DNA of 64,000 nt from Alicyclobacillus sp. ALC3 (GCF_028751195.1 NZ_CP066784.1:3038001-3102000); one strand, 5' to 3'; shown: positions 16,619-25,523, counted from the stretch's first letter. The notes: generated by a model not told the origin, from the letters alone. Made by a program: numbers and translations.

Positions 16619-17845
16619 ATGCAGGACAACGAACGCGAACTGAGGGAAGACATCCGCAAGGCCGGCTTTGACATTGCGGACGATGATGAAATTCGAGATT
16701 ATGTTTACTATAACCATGAAGTCTTGCCTATTGTCTTACGACATTTCGTTTCAACGCAGGACATGAGCCTGAAGCGTTGGCTTGCAGCGTGTTTAGCGAT
16801 TAAGGGGTATTCAGACGCCATCGAACCGTTGCTGCAACAGTACCGGGAGTACAATGACGACACACTGAGGTTTTATGCCGGGTGGGCCATTGCGGTCATT
16901 GGAGACAAGTCCGTGCTTCCTAAACTGCGGAAGATTTCCCAGGATGAGCGGTATGGAGAGGATCGGGCTTCCGTGATTCGGGCACTAGGCAAGATGCGCG
17001 ACAAACAGGCGATTCCAATCCTCCTCGACTTACTCGACGATGATAAACTCTGCACAATTGTTCTGTATGCCTTACGACCGATGGCAAAGCCTGAGTTTAA
17101 GGATAGGGTGACGCCTCTGCTGCAGCACGACGACAAGATGATTCGTGATTCGGCAAAGAGTTTTCTGGACAAGTTGCGCGCTTCTGAGACTCGTCCGCAG
17201 GCATCGAGCAAGGAGGCTGCTTCCAAACCGAGGGTTTCGGACACACAGACGCGTCCGAGAACTGATTGGCGAACCCGTACGGCGAAGTTTTTCCGTGATC
17301 TCGGCTTCTATTCGAACTGGGACATGAGCGGTTACGACCTCGGTCGCGAGATCAACAGACGTCATAAGGACGAGTGGGAAACAGCGCTCACCAAGCGGGA
17401 CGAACATGCCGACCTCCTCTTTCTTGCCTGGGACACGGAGCGCGTGTGGTGGAAGGACACGGAGATGGATGTTGGAGAAGGGAACGACGTCTACATCGAC
17501 TTGGTACAAGAACTGGCGCACATTTCAAGAGGTACTATCGCCCCGTTTCACATCGAGGAGGAGTGGGACGGCCCGGAGGGGCCTATCCAGGTGCGGTTCA
17601 CGGTTGGCGACGAGGTGCAGGAATTTCAGCCTGCGTACGAGGGCGACTACGCGGACATGAATCTGCTCGGCACGTTGAATGAAGTGATGGCGCACACAGA
17701 GTACAGGTACTACGCGTACTATCCGTTCGACCAAACCCTGTTTGTGGTGGTCTTGACAGAACAAGAACGAGACCGCCTGGCGCAGGAAAGAGGATGGAGC
17801 CTCATTCAACCGGTGAAGACGAAGCGGCGCGACGAAGTGAATTGA
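16619..17845 (+). CDS. HEAT-repeat protein with an uncharacterised C-terminal domain
   Basis: A 408-residue cytosolic protein. Residues about 40-180 are HEAT-like helical pairs (DKSVLPKLRKISQDERYGE, DKQAIPILLDLLDDDKLC). A Ser/Arg/Thr-rich linker (about 190-220) leads to an acidic domain of unknown family with EWISE-free, Trp-rich motifs (FLAWDTERVWWKD, EEEWDGPEGPIQVRF). GGAGGTGA sits 8 nt before ATG 16619. Beside a toxin-immunity pair it might be an immunity or toxin-handling factor for a lost cassette; that is inference from position only. Confidence 0.6.
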   Translation: MQDNERELREDIRKAGFDIADDDEIRDYVYYNHEVLPIVLRHFVSTQDMSLKRWLAACLAIKGYSDAIEPLLQQYREYNDDTLRFYAGWAIAVIGDKSVLPKLRKISQDERYGEDRASVIRALGKMRDKQAIPILLDLLDDDKLCTIVLYALRPMAKPEFKDRVTPLLQHDDKMIRDSAKSFLDKLRASETRPQASSKEAASKPRVSDTQTRPRTDWRTRTAKFFRDLGFYSNWDMSGYDLGREINRRHKDEWETALTKRDEHADLLFLAWDTERVWWKDTEMDVGEGNDVYIDLVQELAHISRGTIAPFHIEEEWDGPEGPIQVRFTVGDEVQEFQPAYEGDYADMNLLGTLNEVMAHTEYRYYAYYPFDQTLFVVVLTEQERDRLAQERGWSLIQPVKTKRRDEVN

Positions 17846-17935
17846 ATCAAACATTGCGGAAATGTTCGTCTTTAGCTGGTTGCATAGGAATAGAGAGCCG
17901 AGTCACGTGAACTAGAGATTACTCCCCCCTCCCCC

Positions 17936-17979
17936 GACAAGGTGCCTACCACTAACATGCCAGGGGTGGGTATCTTGTC
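17936..17979. other. Strong GU-rich hairpin in a 400-bp gap
   Basis: GACAAGGTGCCTACC can pair with GGGTGGGTATCTTGTC over about 15 pairs, three of them G-U, around an 11-nt loop. The wobble pairs suggest an RNA structure and not a DNA-binding site. No T-run follows, so it is not a classical terminator. The rest of the gap 17846-18245 holds only the repeats at 18102-18136. Confidence 0.45.
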
Positions 17980-18101
17980 TCGAGGTCGGCAGGTCGGCAC
18001 TGTTTGTGTCGGAAATACCAGGAATAACTGTAACTCGCATTGACAGCCCCTTGGGTGTGTCCGAGTATCGACTAGGTTCCTTTGACTGATGAGGGCTGAA
18101 A

Positions 18102-18136
18102 TCGATAAGTATTTCTTATCGAATCAATTCCGATAA
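18102..18136. promoter_or_regulatory. Overlapping CGATAA inverted repeats upstream of the first sulfur operon
   Basis: TCGATAAG-TATTT-CTTATCGA is a perfect 8-bp inverted repeat, and its right half forms a second one, TTATCG-n9-CGATAA. Three half-sites thus alternate in orientation. They lie 110-145 bp before the DsrE-like gene in AT-rich sequence with TATACA-like elements, so they are a good candidate operator for a sulfur-responsive regulator (inference). Confidence 0.5.
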
Positions 18137-18245
18137 AAAATTATACAAATGCTACAACGTGTAATACCGTATAGCAAGAGGCTCAAGAGCATGTTGAACT
18201 ATTGACCATCACCACACAGAGAAGTACGAACGGAGGGGAGAAGAC

Positions 18246-18641
18246 ATGAGTAAACGAGTAGCGATTATCGCATCGCAGGGTGGACTTGAAACGGCGCTGA
18301 AAGCTATGAACATTGCTCTAGCCGGAACCGCAACTGACGCCGAGGTGCAAGTCTTTTTCACCTTTGACGGTCTGCGCATCATCCAGAGAGGCGCAGCGGC
18401 AGAACTGACTGTGGCTTCGGATAAGCAACACTACATCGAAGGGCTGCAGAGAGCGAATGTACCTCCGATTGGAGAAATGCTTGAGTTGGCACAGGAAAGT
18501 GGCGTGAAATTCATTGCCTGTCAGATGACAATGGATGTGCTCGGGCTGACTCAAGAGGACCTGATTGATGGAGTCGTGGTGGCGGGTGCCATGACGTACC
18601 TTGATTTTGCCTATGATGCAGATGTCACGTTGACATTTTGA
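18246..18641 (+). CDS. DsrE/DsrF-like sulfur-relay family protein
   Basis: A 131-residue cytosolic protein with the DsrE-like fold: KRVAIIASQGGLETAL at the start and a conserved Cys in the helix KFIACQMTMDVLGL, the usual persulfide-carrying position. Such proteins pass sulfane sulfur between TusA and rhodanese partners in sulfur oxidisers. The next gene encodes a fused TusA-rhodanese, which strongly supports that role here. GGAGGGGAG precedes the ATG. Confidence 0.88.
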   Translation: MSKRVAIIASQGGLETALKAMNIALAGTATDAEVQVFFTFDGLRIIQRGAAAELTVASDKQHYIEGLQRANVPPIGEMLELAQESGVKFIACQMTMDVLGLTQEDLIDGVVVAGAMTYLDFAYDADVTLTF

Positions 18642-18664
18642 ACAATCACATTGGGGGGATAGAC

Positions 18665-19273
18665 ATGAGTGCAGAGGTGCAGTACGCGGTTGACAAGACA
18701 GTGGACTGTCAAGGTCTGTCTTGCCCGATGCCCATTGTGAAAACGAAGCGGGCGATTGACGAAGTCCTTCCAGGGGAGGTTCTCGAAGTCATTGCAACAG
18801 ACCCTGGATCTGTCGTTGACATACAGAGTTTTGCAGACCGAACGGGACATGAGTATTTGGGCACGGTTCAGAATGGCAAGACGTATAAGCACTATATACG
18901 GCGTGCGGCAGCCAAACAAAGTCATGACGAAAGGCGGCACCCGCACACAGTTTCTCACGATGCACTCTTCGAAAAAGTCTCTGACCTACCGCTTATCGTC
19001 GATGTTCGTGAGCACGCGGAATATGCATCTGGACACATTCCAGGTGCGACATCTATCCCGTTAGGACAAATGAAAGACGCCATCCCACAACTTCGGAAAC
19101 TATCCGAACGGGAGATTTTCGTAGTTTGTCACTCTGGGAACCGCAGTGACACAGCGTGCCAGATTCTGCAGGAACACGGGTTCAAGCGAGTGTTCAATGT
19201 GCTTGGAGGCATGCAGAAATGGCAAGGTCCAGTTGTCGCTCACGGCAGTGGCACTGGCAGTCGGGCTCAGTAG
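18665..19273 (+). CDS. TusA-rhodanese fusion sulfurtransferase
   Basis: Two domains in 202 residues. Residues about 8-75 are TusA, with DCQGLSCPMPIVKTK carrying the sulfur-binding Cys. Residues about 100-195 are rhodanese, with IVDVREHAEYASGHIPGA and the active loop CHSGNRS. Fusing both lets persulfide sulfur move within one chain, probably exchanging with the DsrE-like protein encoded 24 bp upstream. GGGGGGA lies before ATG 18665. A terminator-like structure follows. Confidence 0.92.
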   Translation: MSAEVQYAVDKTVDCQGLSCPMPIVKTKRAIDEVLPGEVLEVIATDPGSVVDIQSFADRTGHEYLGTVQNGKTYKHYIRRAAAKQSHDERRHPHTVSHDALFEKVSDLPLIVDVREHAEYASGHIPGATSIPLGQMKDAIPQLRKLSEREIFVVCHSGNRSDTACQILQEHGFKRVFNVLGGMQKWQGPVVAHGSGTGSRAQ

Positions 19274-19322
19274 GTGGCTGTCTGTCTCTGAGTAAGAACT
19301 TCTTGGGGTGGGGGCTTTGATG

Positions 19323-19385
19323 CGTTTGGGAAACCAACCGATACACGGAGCGATCGGTGCTAGGTTTCCTAAACGACATTTTTTT
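19323..19385 (+). terminator. Terminator or attenuator between the TusA-rhodanese and TauE genes
   Basis: CGTTTGGGAAACC pairs with GGTTTCCTAAACG (one G-U), enclosing a second hairpin ACCGAT-n10-ATCGGT, and is followed by ACATTTTTTT. The structure ends 54 bp before the TauE start codon, so read-through or attenuation could set TauE expression. Confidence 0.8.
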
Positions 19386-19438
19386 GCCTCAAATATACCC
19401 CGAGTGGTATTTGACGGCTCAATGGAGGAGGTGTTGTC

Positions 19439-20227
19439 ATGCCGCATTTGTCGGCGCTCCAAATTTTGTTGTCCATTGTCTCTGGAGGCATTGTCGGTTT
19501 TACATTGGGACTAATCGGTGGAGGCGGCTCAATCCTCGCCGTACCACTATTACTGTACTTGGTGGGTATCCATGACCCTCACGTAGTGATTGGTTCTACT
19601 GCGTTGGCGGTTTCGGTTAATGCGTTCATGAACCTCATTCCACACTGGCGAGCGGGTCACATCAGGTGGAAAGCGGCTGTGATGTTTGCAGTCCCTGGAG
19701 CTATCGGTGCGTACGTGGGCTCGATTTTTGGCAAGATGGTCAACGACAGCGAAATCCTCTTTCTGTTTGCCATTTTGATGATCATCATTGCGGTTTTGAT
19801 GTTACGCCAACGACAAGGGGTAGATGAAGTCCCCGACCCGCACGTCAGGCCACTGCGTGTCGTGCCTGTGGGACTGTCTACAGGTGCGGTAGCAGGCTTC
19901 TTTGGCATCGGTGGTGGTTTTCTAATCGTTCCTGGTCTGCTCTTCTCGACGGGCATGGGTTTGATTGAGGCCATTGCCAACTCGTTGTTTTCTGTGGGGA
20001 CGTTCGGTTTGACGACTGCCATATCATACGCCGCTTCTGGATTAGTCGATTGGTTTGTCGTCATCCTCTACATTGTCGGTGGCTTTGCGGGCGGGATTAT
20101 CGGAGCACGCTTTGCGACAAGAATGTCGCAAAACAAACGCTATCTGCAGATTGTCTTCTCTGCGGTGATCATTTTGGTCGCGTGTTACATGCTGTACAAG
20201 AACCCCGCCGCAATACGGATTTTGTGA
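19439..20227 (+). CDS. TauE/SafE-family sulfite exporter (copy 1)
   Basis: A 262-residue membrane protein of the TSUP family with about eight helices and the duplicated signature: GLIGGGGSILAVPLLLY in the first half and GFFGIGGGFLIVPGLLF in the second. It probably exports sulfite, sulfoacetate or another sulfur anion. The preceding DsrE/TusA-rhodanese pair supports sulfite. GGAGGAGG-type Shine-Dalgarno before ATG 19439. A close paralogue is encoded at 29382-30179. Confidence 0.9.
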   Translation: MPHLSALQILLSIVSGGIVGFTLGLIGGGGSILAVPLLLYLVGIHDPHVVIGSTALAVSVNAFMNLIPHWRAGHIRWKAAVMFAVPGAIGAYVGSIFGKMVNDSEILFLFAILMIIIAVLMLRQRQGVDEVPDPHVRPLRVVPVGLSTGAVAGFFGIGGGFLIVPGLLFSTGMGLIEAIANSLFSVGTFGLTTAISYAASGLVDWFVVILYIVGGFAGGIIGARFATRMSQNKRYLQIVFSAVIILVACYMLYKNPAAIRIL

Positions 20228-20293
20228 GGCATGTTTGTCGTAAGTCGAGGTTGTTGCAGACGCCATGAGCGTACGCGACGACCTTTTTCGTTT

Positions 20294-20316
20294 CATTCAT
20301 GGGAGACCATTCATGG
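20294..20316. promoter_or_regulatory. Direct repeat of CATTCATGG before the aminotransferase gene
   Basis: Two copies of CATTCATGG lie 14 bp apart (20294-20302 and 20308-20316), directly upstream of TACAAT at 20317-20322, a possible -10 element. Helically offset direct repeats at a promoter may be a regulator site, but no -35 is clear. Confidence 0.3.
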
Positions 20317-20346
20317 TACAATGGCACAAGTTGGTTTTCGGAGGAG

Positions 20347-21462
20347 ATGAACGTGTTGCGCATTCAGACTCAGGACCGTGTACTGCTTGGACCTGGCCCG
20401 AGCAGTGTGTATCCAGAAGTGCTCAAAGCGATGGCAACACCGTTGGTCGGACACCTTGACCCGTACTTTCTCGAGGTCATGACAGACATGCAGAGCAAAC
20501 TGCGGCGCGTGTTCCAGACAGAAAACGAGTTGACGCTTGCCATGTCCGGTACTGGCAGCGCCGGCATGGAGACGGTGTTCGTCAACTTGCTAGAACCAGG
20601 AGACAAGGTGCTCATCGGAATCTGCGGCGTTTTTGGCGAGCGGATGAAGGATGTGGCGGAGCGATGTGGCGCTGAGGTCATCACCGTCCGTGCGGACTGG
20701 GGGGAGTCGATTGCTCCCGAACAGGTGGAGGCGGTGCTGCGGTCCACCAACGGCATCACGGCAGTGGCGCTGGTTCATGCCGAAACTTCGACAGGCGTGC
20801 GCCAACCGCTCGAGGAGATCAGCAGACTGACTCACGAGTATGGTGCACTGTTCATCGTTGATGCAGTGACTTCACTCGGCGGGATTCCAGTCGAAATCGA
20901 CAGACTCGACATTGACGCATGCTATAGCGGCACGCAGAAGTGTTTGGGTGCCCCTCCAGGACTTGCACCGGTAACGCTCAACAATGCGGCGCTCGAGCGC
21001 GTTCGGTCGAGAAAGACCAAAGTGCAGAGTTGGTACCTGGACCTTAACATGGTAGCGAACTACTGGGGGCAGGAGCGGTTTTATCACCACACAGCACCGA
21101 TCTCTATGGTGTTTGCGCTGCATGAGGCGCTGTCGTTGTTGCTCGACGAGGGGTTGGAGAACTCCTTTGCCAGACATGCTCGGAACGGAGAACTGTTGCA
21201 ACAAGGACTGGAGTCGATGGGACTCGAGTTGTTTGCCGCGCAGGGCTACCGACTTCCGGAACTCACGTCTGTGGTGTTTCCGGACAGGTACGATGAGGGG
21301 CAACTGCGCAAACGCCTGCTCGATGAATACAACATTGAAGTTGGGGCAGGGCTTGGCCCACTGAAAGGAAAAGCTTGGCGCATCGGGTTGATGGGACACT
21401 CGTCATCGTTGGCGAATGTAACTCTGCTGCTACAGGCGATGACGGAGTTGATGGGCGAGTAA
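20347..21462 (+). CDS. Class V aminotransferase (serine-pyruvate/alanine-glyoxylate type)
   Basis: A PLP enzyme of about 370 residues. It opens [17 protein letters not shown], as in alanine-glyoxylate and serine-glyoxylate aminotransferases; the PLP Lys lies in [15 protein letters not shown] and the ring-stacking Asp in [11 protein letters not shown]. It likely links glyoxylate or pyruvate with serine or alanine. Start choice: GGAGG ends only 2 nt before ATG 20347 but 8 nt before the in-frame GTG 20353, so the true start may be the GTG. It does not appear to share function with the sulfur genes upstream. Confidence 0.9.
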   Translation: MNVLRIQTQDRVLLGPGPSSVYPEVLKAMATPLVGHLDPYFLEVMTDMQSKLRRVFQTENELTLAMSGTGSAGMETVFVNLLEPGDKVLIGICGVFGERMKDVAERCGAEVITVRADWGESIAPEQVEAVLRSTNGITAVALVHAETSTGVRQPLEEISRLTHEYGALFIVDAVTSLGGIPVEIDRLDIDACYSGTQKCLGAPPGLAPVTLNNAALERVRSRKTKVQSWYLDLNMVANYWGQERFYHHTAPISMVFALHEALSLLLDEGLENSFARHARNGELLQQGLESMGLELFAAQGYRLPELTSVVFPDRYDEGQLRKRLLDEYNIEVGAGLGPLKGKAWRIGLMGHSSSLANVTLLLQAMTELMGE

Positions 21463-21510
21463 CAAGTTTCGGGAACTTCGCACCGTGAAGCTGTCTAGAT
21501 CAGGGAGAGA

Positions 21511-22767
21511 TTGGTTCAATTGCAAAAGCCATTCGAGCGTGAAGGTTTCCCTGCCCGCGTGGGTCCAGTTCCATTTTTGGGTTTGGCTTTGTTCTCACAA
21601 ACCGGTATGTCATTTGTTCAGCAAGGCTTAGTCATTATGGGGTCGTTTTTTCTGACGGTGTACGGCCTGAACCTTGCTGAGTTAGGTTTGGTGACCACTG
21701 CGCTGTCCCTCGGTGTCGTCGTGAGCATGGTGTTTGCTGGCGCCCTAGTCGACCGTCTCGGTCCGCGGGTGGTTTTGTTTTGGGGGGCTGCCCTGATGGC
21801 TGGGCTTAGCCTCCTACTTTTAACGGCGAGGTCTTTTCCGGTTTTGCTGGTGACCTTGTTCCTGGTCGGAATTGCTCTTGCGATTGTCCCTTCAGCAGGT
21901 ACGAAGGCTGTTTTTACTGCGTTTGCAAACCGCCCTCGTGGATTGGTCATGGGAATTCGACAGACAGGTGTGCCCATCGGAGCGGCGATTTCGGCTTCAC
22001 TGTTACCCGGCCTCGCAGCCCATTGGGGCCTACATCCGATTTACGGGCTGTTTTCCGTCGAATTATTGATCGCGGGATGGGCGTTTTCAGCTGTGATGCA
22101 ACCATGGCACGTGACCGAGCGGTCCGCAAACCGAACACGCCTGACTAGGGGGGTGTGGAAACGGTTGCTGCGGCCATTAATGGTTGCATTTCTGATGGTA
22201 TCTGGTCAGTACATTTTATTGACCTACTCGATTGCCGACCTTCATCGCATTCACCATCTGTCCTTTAGCATGGCGGGGGTGATTTTGGCGGCAAGCCAAA
22301 TCGGCGGGGGAATCGGTCGTGTTCTACTCGGGCAGATGAGCGATTGGGTCGGCGGTCGGCGCCCCCCGATTATCGCGTCGGCAGCACTCATGGGTGCAAC
22401 TCTGGCGTTTGTAGCAGGGTTGCTGCCTGGCAACGCGCCGATTTCGGTGCTCTTGCTGGTCTGGACCCTGTTTGGGTTTAGTGCGGTCGGATGGAATGCG
22501 TTGGTCCTGACCTGGGCAGCCGAATCCGTGCCGCCCTCGCACAGCGGTTTTGCAATGGGTCTAACGGGCTCGACTGTATTTCTCGGGTCGTCCATCTTTC
22601 CACCCATCTTCGGCGTCGTTGTAGATACATCGCATCACATGGCCGCAGGTTGGTGGATGTTGTCTGGGATTTTGCTCGTTGCAGCTGCGTTAGCGTGGTA
22701 TTCCTCTTTGTCCAAAAGACAGTTCCTTCAACTCGATGACGACTCAAATCGTGACGCTGACGTCTAA
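21511..22767 (+). CDS. MFS transporter
   Basis: A 418-residue, 12-helix major facilitator with AGALVDRLGPRVVLF in loop 2-3 and a matching LGQMSDWVGGRRPP in loop 8-9. Starts TTG 21511 or TTG 21520; AGGGAGAGA is better spaced for the second. It follows the aminotransferase by about 50 bp and could be in the same transcript, which would suggest an organic or amino acid substrate, but this is weak. Confidence 0.83.
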   Translation: MVQLQKPFEREGFPARVGPVPFLGLALFSQTGMSFVQQGLVIMGSFFLTVYGLNLAELGLVTTALSLGVVVSMVFAGALVDRLGPRVVLFWGAALMAGLSLLLLTARSFPVLLVTLFLVGIALAIVPSAGTKAVFTAFANRPRGLVMGIRQTGVPIGAAISASLLPGLAAHWGLHPIYGLFSVELLIAGWAFSAVMQPWHVTERSANRTRLTRGVWKRLLRPLMVAFLMVSGQYILLTYSIADLHRIHHLSFSMAGVILAASQIGGGIGRVLLGQMSDWVGGRRPPIIASAALMGATLAFVAGLLPGNAPISVLLLVWTLFGFSAVGWNALVLTWAAESVPPSHSGFAMGLTGSTVFLGSSIFPPIFGVVVDTSHHMAAGWWMLSGILLVAAALAWYSSLSKRQFLQLDDDSNRDADV

Positions 22768-22824
22768 CTCACAGGTAAGGCGAGGCGCGCTGCGGACACC
22801 CCACTGGCAAAAACGGCCTGAACA

Positions 22825-24108
22825 TTAACCTTGCGGCAATTGTGTAATCTGGAAGTTGTCCGCGAGCAACTGATTGAACTGGGCAAAACCCTCGTGTAAC
22901 TCCCACACAGCCACACCAGCTAGGCGGTGCTTTTGCACGAACTGAAGCTTCATTTGAAGACTACGGGCGTCCTCAAACCACACAACATGTGCTATGCCTT
23001 GACTGTCCCAATAGCGAAACGACGGTGTCAAGCTCTGCGGGTCAAACTCTATGGGTATCTGACTTTGCATAGCGAGTTTAACCACAGCGTCTATCGCCAA
23101 CGTTGCTGTAGCCTCGCCAGCCTGATAAGGCAGTGTCCAGTCGTATCCGTACCGGACAAGTCCGAGTAAGACCTTCTTTCTTGACATCCTTGCCAAAGCA
23201 TAGCGAATGTTGTCTTCGACGAGCGGTAAGGATGACACGGGGCCTGGCGGGCCGCCCGGCCAAGACCAGTTATAAGACATCAGCATGACATAGTCGGAAT
23301 GCCGAGCAATAGCTGCGTAATCATAGGCGCGAATCGTGACGCTTTCATAGGGGAGACGGCCGGTGATGGGCATTACACAGACAATGAGTGGGATGCCAAG
23401 CGGCTGCAACTGTGTCTTCAATTCGCGAAGAAATTCTACAAACGTGTCTCTGTCCTCAGGGTGTATGCTTTCAAAGTCCATCACGACAGCTTTGTATTTT
23501 TTGGCCTGCACGATTCGAAGAACCTCTGACACATACTGCTGGCGGGTGCTTGTGCTTGACAGAAGCACGTGTAGAGCGCCTGGACTAAACTGGTTGTCAA
23601 CCCAGTTTGAAAATGTAGCAGCGGGTAGGGCCTGCGTATTAGCCAGAGCTGTCAAGGCTGCCGTGTCCTGCGCTCCTACGATGGACCCAGTTGTTGTCAT
23701 GCCAAACCCGAAGGGGGCAAGGTACGTATAGTAAGGGGCGTTGGCGTAGACATTGGCGGCATCTGTCTGCGGCTGTACCAACTCCAAAAACCCCAAGGCA
23801 ACCGTGTTCGGGCGTTGAACAGTAGGTAGACTGAGGATTTGACCAGCGTTCACAGTTGCACCCCTAATCTGTGGGTTCCAGGCGAGGAGTTGCTGAACGC
23901 TTACCCTATAGCGGTTGGCAATCGTGCCAAGCGTGTCACGGGGCAGGACGACGTACGCCCTTGTTGGAATGGGGATGACCAAGGTTTGCCCGGGCACGAT
24001 GTTCGTAGATGAAAGCAAGTTCGCCGCGATGACAGACTGATAGGTCAGGCCATACAGCTGTGCTATTCCCCACAACGATTGGCCTGTCTGAACGACATGA
24101 ATGTACAC
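22825..24108 (-). CDS. LysM-GH18 spore cortex-lytic enzyme (SleL/YaaH type)
   Basis: A 427-residue protein made of two LysM peptidoglycan-binding domains (HVVQTGQSLWGIAQLYGL and YVVLPRDTLGTIANRYRV) and a GH18 barrel with the catalytic strand VVMDFESIHPEDRD. This is the layout of YaaH/SleL N-acetylglucosaminidases, which degrade cortex during spore germination. There is no signal peptide, as in spore-targeted homologues. The start is GTG 24108 with GGAGGGAG upstream. It supports a spore-forming host. Confidence 0.92.
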   Translation of the reverse strand: MYIHVVQTGQSLWGIAQLYGLTYQSVIAANLLSSTNIVPGQTLVIPIPTRAYVVLPRDTLGTIANRYRVSVQQLLAWNPQIRGATVNAGQILSLPTVQRPNTVALGFLELVQPQTDAANVYANAPYYTYLAPFGFGMTTTGSIVGAQDTAALTALANTQALPAATFSNWVDNQFSPGALHVLLSSTSTRQQYVSEVLRIVQAKKYKAVVMDFESIHPEDRDTFVEFLRELKTQLQPLGIPLIVCVMPITGRLPYESVTIRAYDYAAIARHSDYVMLMSYNWSWPGGPPGPVSSLPLVEDNIRYALARMSRKKVLLGLVRYGYDWTLPYQAGEATATLAIDAVVKLAMQSQIPIEFDPQSLTPSFRYWDSQGIAHVVWFEDARSLQMKLQFVQKHRLAGVAVWELHEGFAQFNQLLADNFQITQLPQG

Positions 24109-24171
24109 GATGGCTCCCTCCCGAGAGCAGTATATGAAGGCCTACCGGTTTGGGCGCAGCAATATGAAATG

Positions 24172-24201
24172 AAAAAATCCCGGATCGATGAGATCCAGGA
24201 C
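24172..24201 (-). terminator. Rho-independent terminator after lgt
   Basis: Read on the minus strand, TCCTGGATC pairs with GATCCGGGA (one G-U) around TCATC and runs into TTTTTT. It lies about 60 nt after the lgt stop and before the cortex-lytic gene. Confidence 0.75.
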
Positions 24202-24262
24202 TTTGTCGCAGATACGACGTATGTTGGCCTTGCGCGGTTGAAACCCGTCAACCACACCCAGC

Positions 24263-25090
24263 CTATTCGGGGCTACCGACACTTTCAGTGGAGTGCGTGT
24301 AAAACATCCGGTCGTTGCGGTTTTTCTTAAATACCCACACCGCAAGAGCAATGCCTAGGGCGAACGTCACCACTGCCGTGTACTGCGCGGCGTCCCAACC
24401 GAGCGCAAACCGCGGTGAGTCACCGCGAAGAATCTCCAGGAAGAACCGCTCGACACTGTAGGTCAGAACATAGTAGACGGCGGCGAAGCCTTTCGGCCAC
24501 CCCTTCTTTCTCTGAACCAAGACGAGCAGAACCGCGAAGAGGATGATATCCGCTTGACCTTCCCAAATCACGGACGGCCACAGTGGTTGGGCACCGTACT
24601 CCGTGTGGGCGAGCGTGCCAACTGGGAAGACCACGCCAAAGTTCTGGTGGGTCGGGCTCCCATACGCGCTTCCGTTCATGAAGTCTGCATCCCGACCAAT
24701 GCTCATGCCGATGATGAGGCCCGGCACGGCTAAGTCTATGAAGTGCAGAAGGCTTTTGTTGTGTCGCCGTAGGTACAGCCAGCCGGCAATCAGTCCAAAG
24801 ACAACGCCACCTTGAATCGACAGGCCACCGTGCCAAATCATGACAATTTGCCCGGGGTGTTTGGAATAGAAGGACCAATCGAAGAAAAACACTTGCCAGA
24901 AGCGCGCCCCGATAATACCGGCGACCAGGCAAATTGGCCCTAAATTCCACCAGTGCTCGACGTCACCCTTATGGCCGTAGACCTTCGTAAAATACAGCGT
25001 GATCCCAAGTCCCAAAAGGAACGCGAGAGCAAATATTGTGCTGTACGACCGGACCGGGAACGGGCCGATCCAAAACCAATACGAATGAAT
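24263..25090 (-). CDS. lgt: Prolipoprotein diacylglyceryl transferase family protein, apparent ATT start
   Basis: Lgt transfers diacylglycerol from phosphatidylglycerol to the lipobox Cys of lipoproteins in the membrane. About 275 residues and seven helices. The expected start, an IHSY-type opening then WIGPFPVRSYS, is present only if translation begins at ATT 25090, which has AAGGAGG 8 nt upstream; no ATG, GTG or TTG is available before it. The first standard start (TTG 25015) would delete the conserved front. The signature reads GRDADFMNGSAYG where the usual form is GRxGNFxNxExxG, and IQGG replaces FHGG, so the active site is variant. ERFFLEILRG is conserved. Confidence 0.8.
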   Translation of the reverse strand: MHSYWFWIGPFPVRSYSTIFALAFLLGLGITLYFTKVYGHKGDVEHWWNLGPICLVAGIIGARFWQVFFFDWSFYSKHPGQIVMIWHGGLSIQGGVVFGLIAGWLYLRRHNKSLLHFIDLAVPGLIIGMSIGRDADFMNGSAYGSPTHQNFGVVFPVGTLAHTEYGAQPLWPSVIWEGQADIILFAVLLVLVQRKKGWPKGFAAVYYVLTYSVERFFLEILRGDSPRFALGWDAAQYTAVVTFALGIALAVWVFKKNRNDRMFYTHSTESVGSPE

Positions 25091-25154
25091 TGTGGTTCCC
25101 TCCTTGAGGTTGCTATAGTGTTCGTGGCATCTGACGGATTCAACCGGACGTCTC

Positions 25155-25179
25155 GACGTTCGGCTGAGGGCCGAATGTC
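25155..25179. other. Hairpin in the lgt/O-antigen ligase divergent region
   Basis: GACGTTCGGC pairs with GCCGAATGTC (one G-U) around TGAGG. A second short perfect hairpin, GTCCC-GAC-GGGAC, lies at about 25317-25329. The region 25091-25588 has no gene I can support; it holds these hairpins and the promoter at 25524-25552. Confidence 0.35.
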
Positions 25180-25523
25180 CTACCTATACACGGACAGCAA
25201 TTACAGCTGTTTGGTTCATGTTACCTTAAACCAAGGGCTTGTCGCCATATTGAAATGCGAGCTGCGACACACTACGGCTCGGTACAACCAGTGTAATCGG
25301 AAACAGGGCTGATGAGTCCCGACGGGACAGACCAGAGCAGAGCAGCCGAAAAGGGCACTGTTTGCCTGTTTTCCCCAGTTGCTCTGGCGGTCGTATCAGG
25401 AGGGTGCGGGAGCGCAGACTAGGCCTATAAAACAATCGGCGGACAACTTTCCTGCAAGTGCACTGGGCCACCCCCGCAGCTTCGAAATGTCTGTCGAATT
25501 TGTCTAGAGGACGTCGGTTGTTT

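Noticed and set aside
20227-20347. Second TauE-linked regulatory RNA
   Set aside because: Only short direct repeats are visible and no stable pairing could be found.
24079-24330. Plus-strand frame between the cortex-lytic enzyme and lgt
   Set aside because: No ribosome site, it runs over a minus-strand terminator and the start of lgt's 3' end, and its peptide has no recognisable features.
25310-25345. Hammerhead-ribozyme-like core CTGATGA followed by a GTCCC/GGGAC stem
   Set aside because: The strictly required GAA after stem II is AGA here, and I find no matching stems I and III. Probably chance, so not called.
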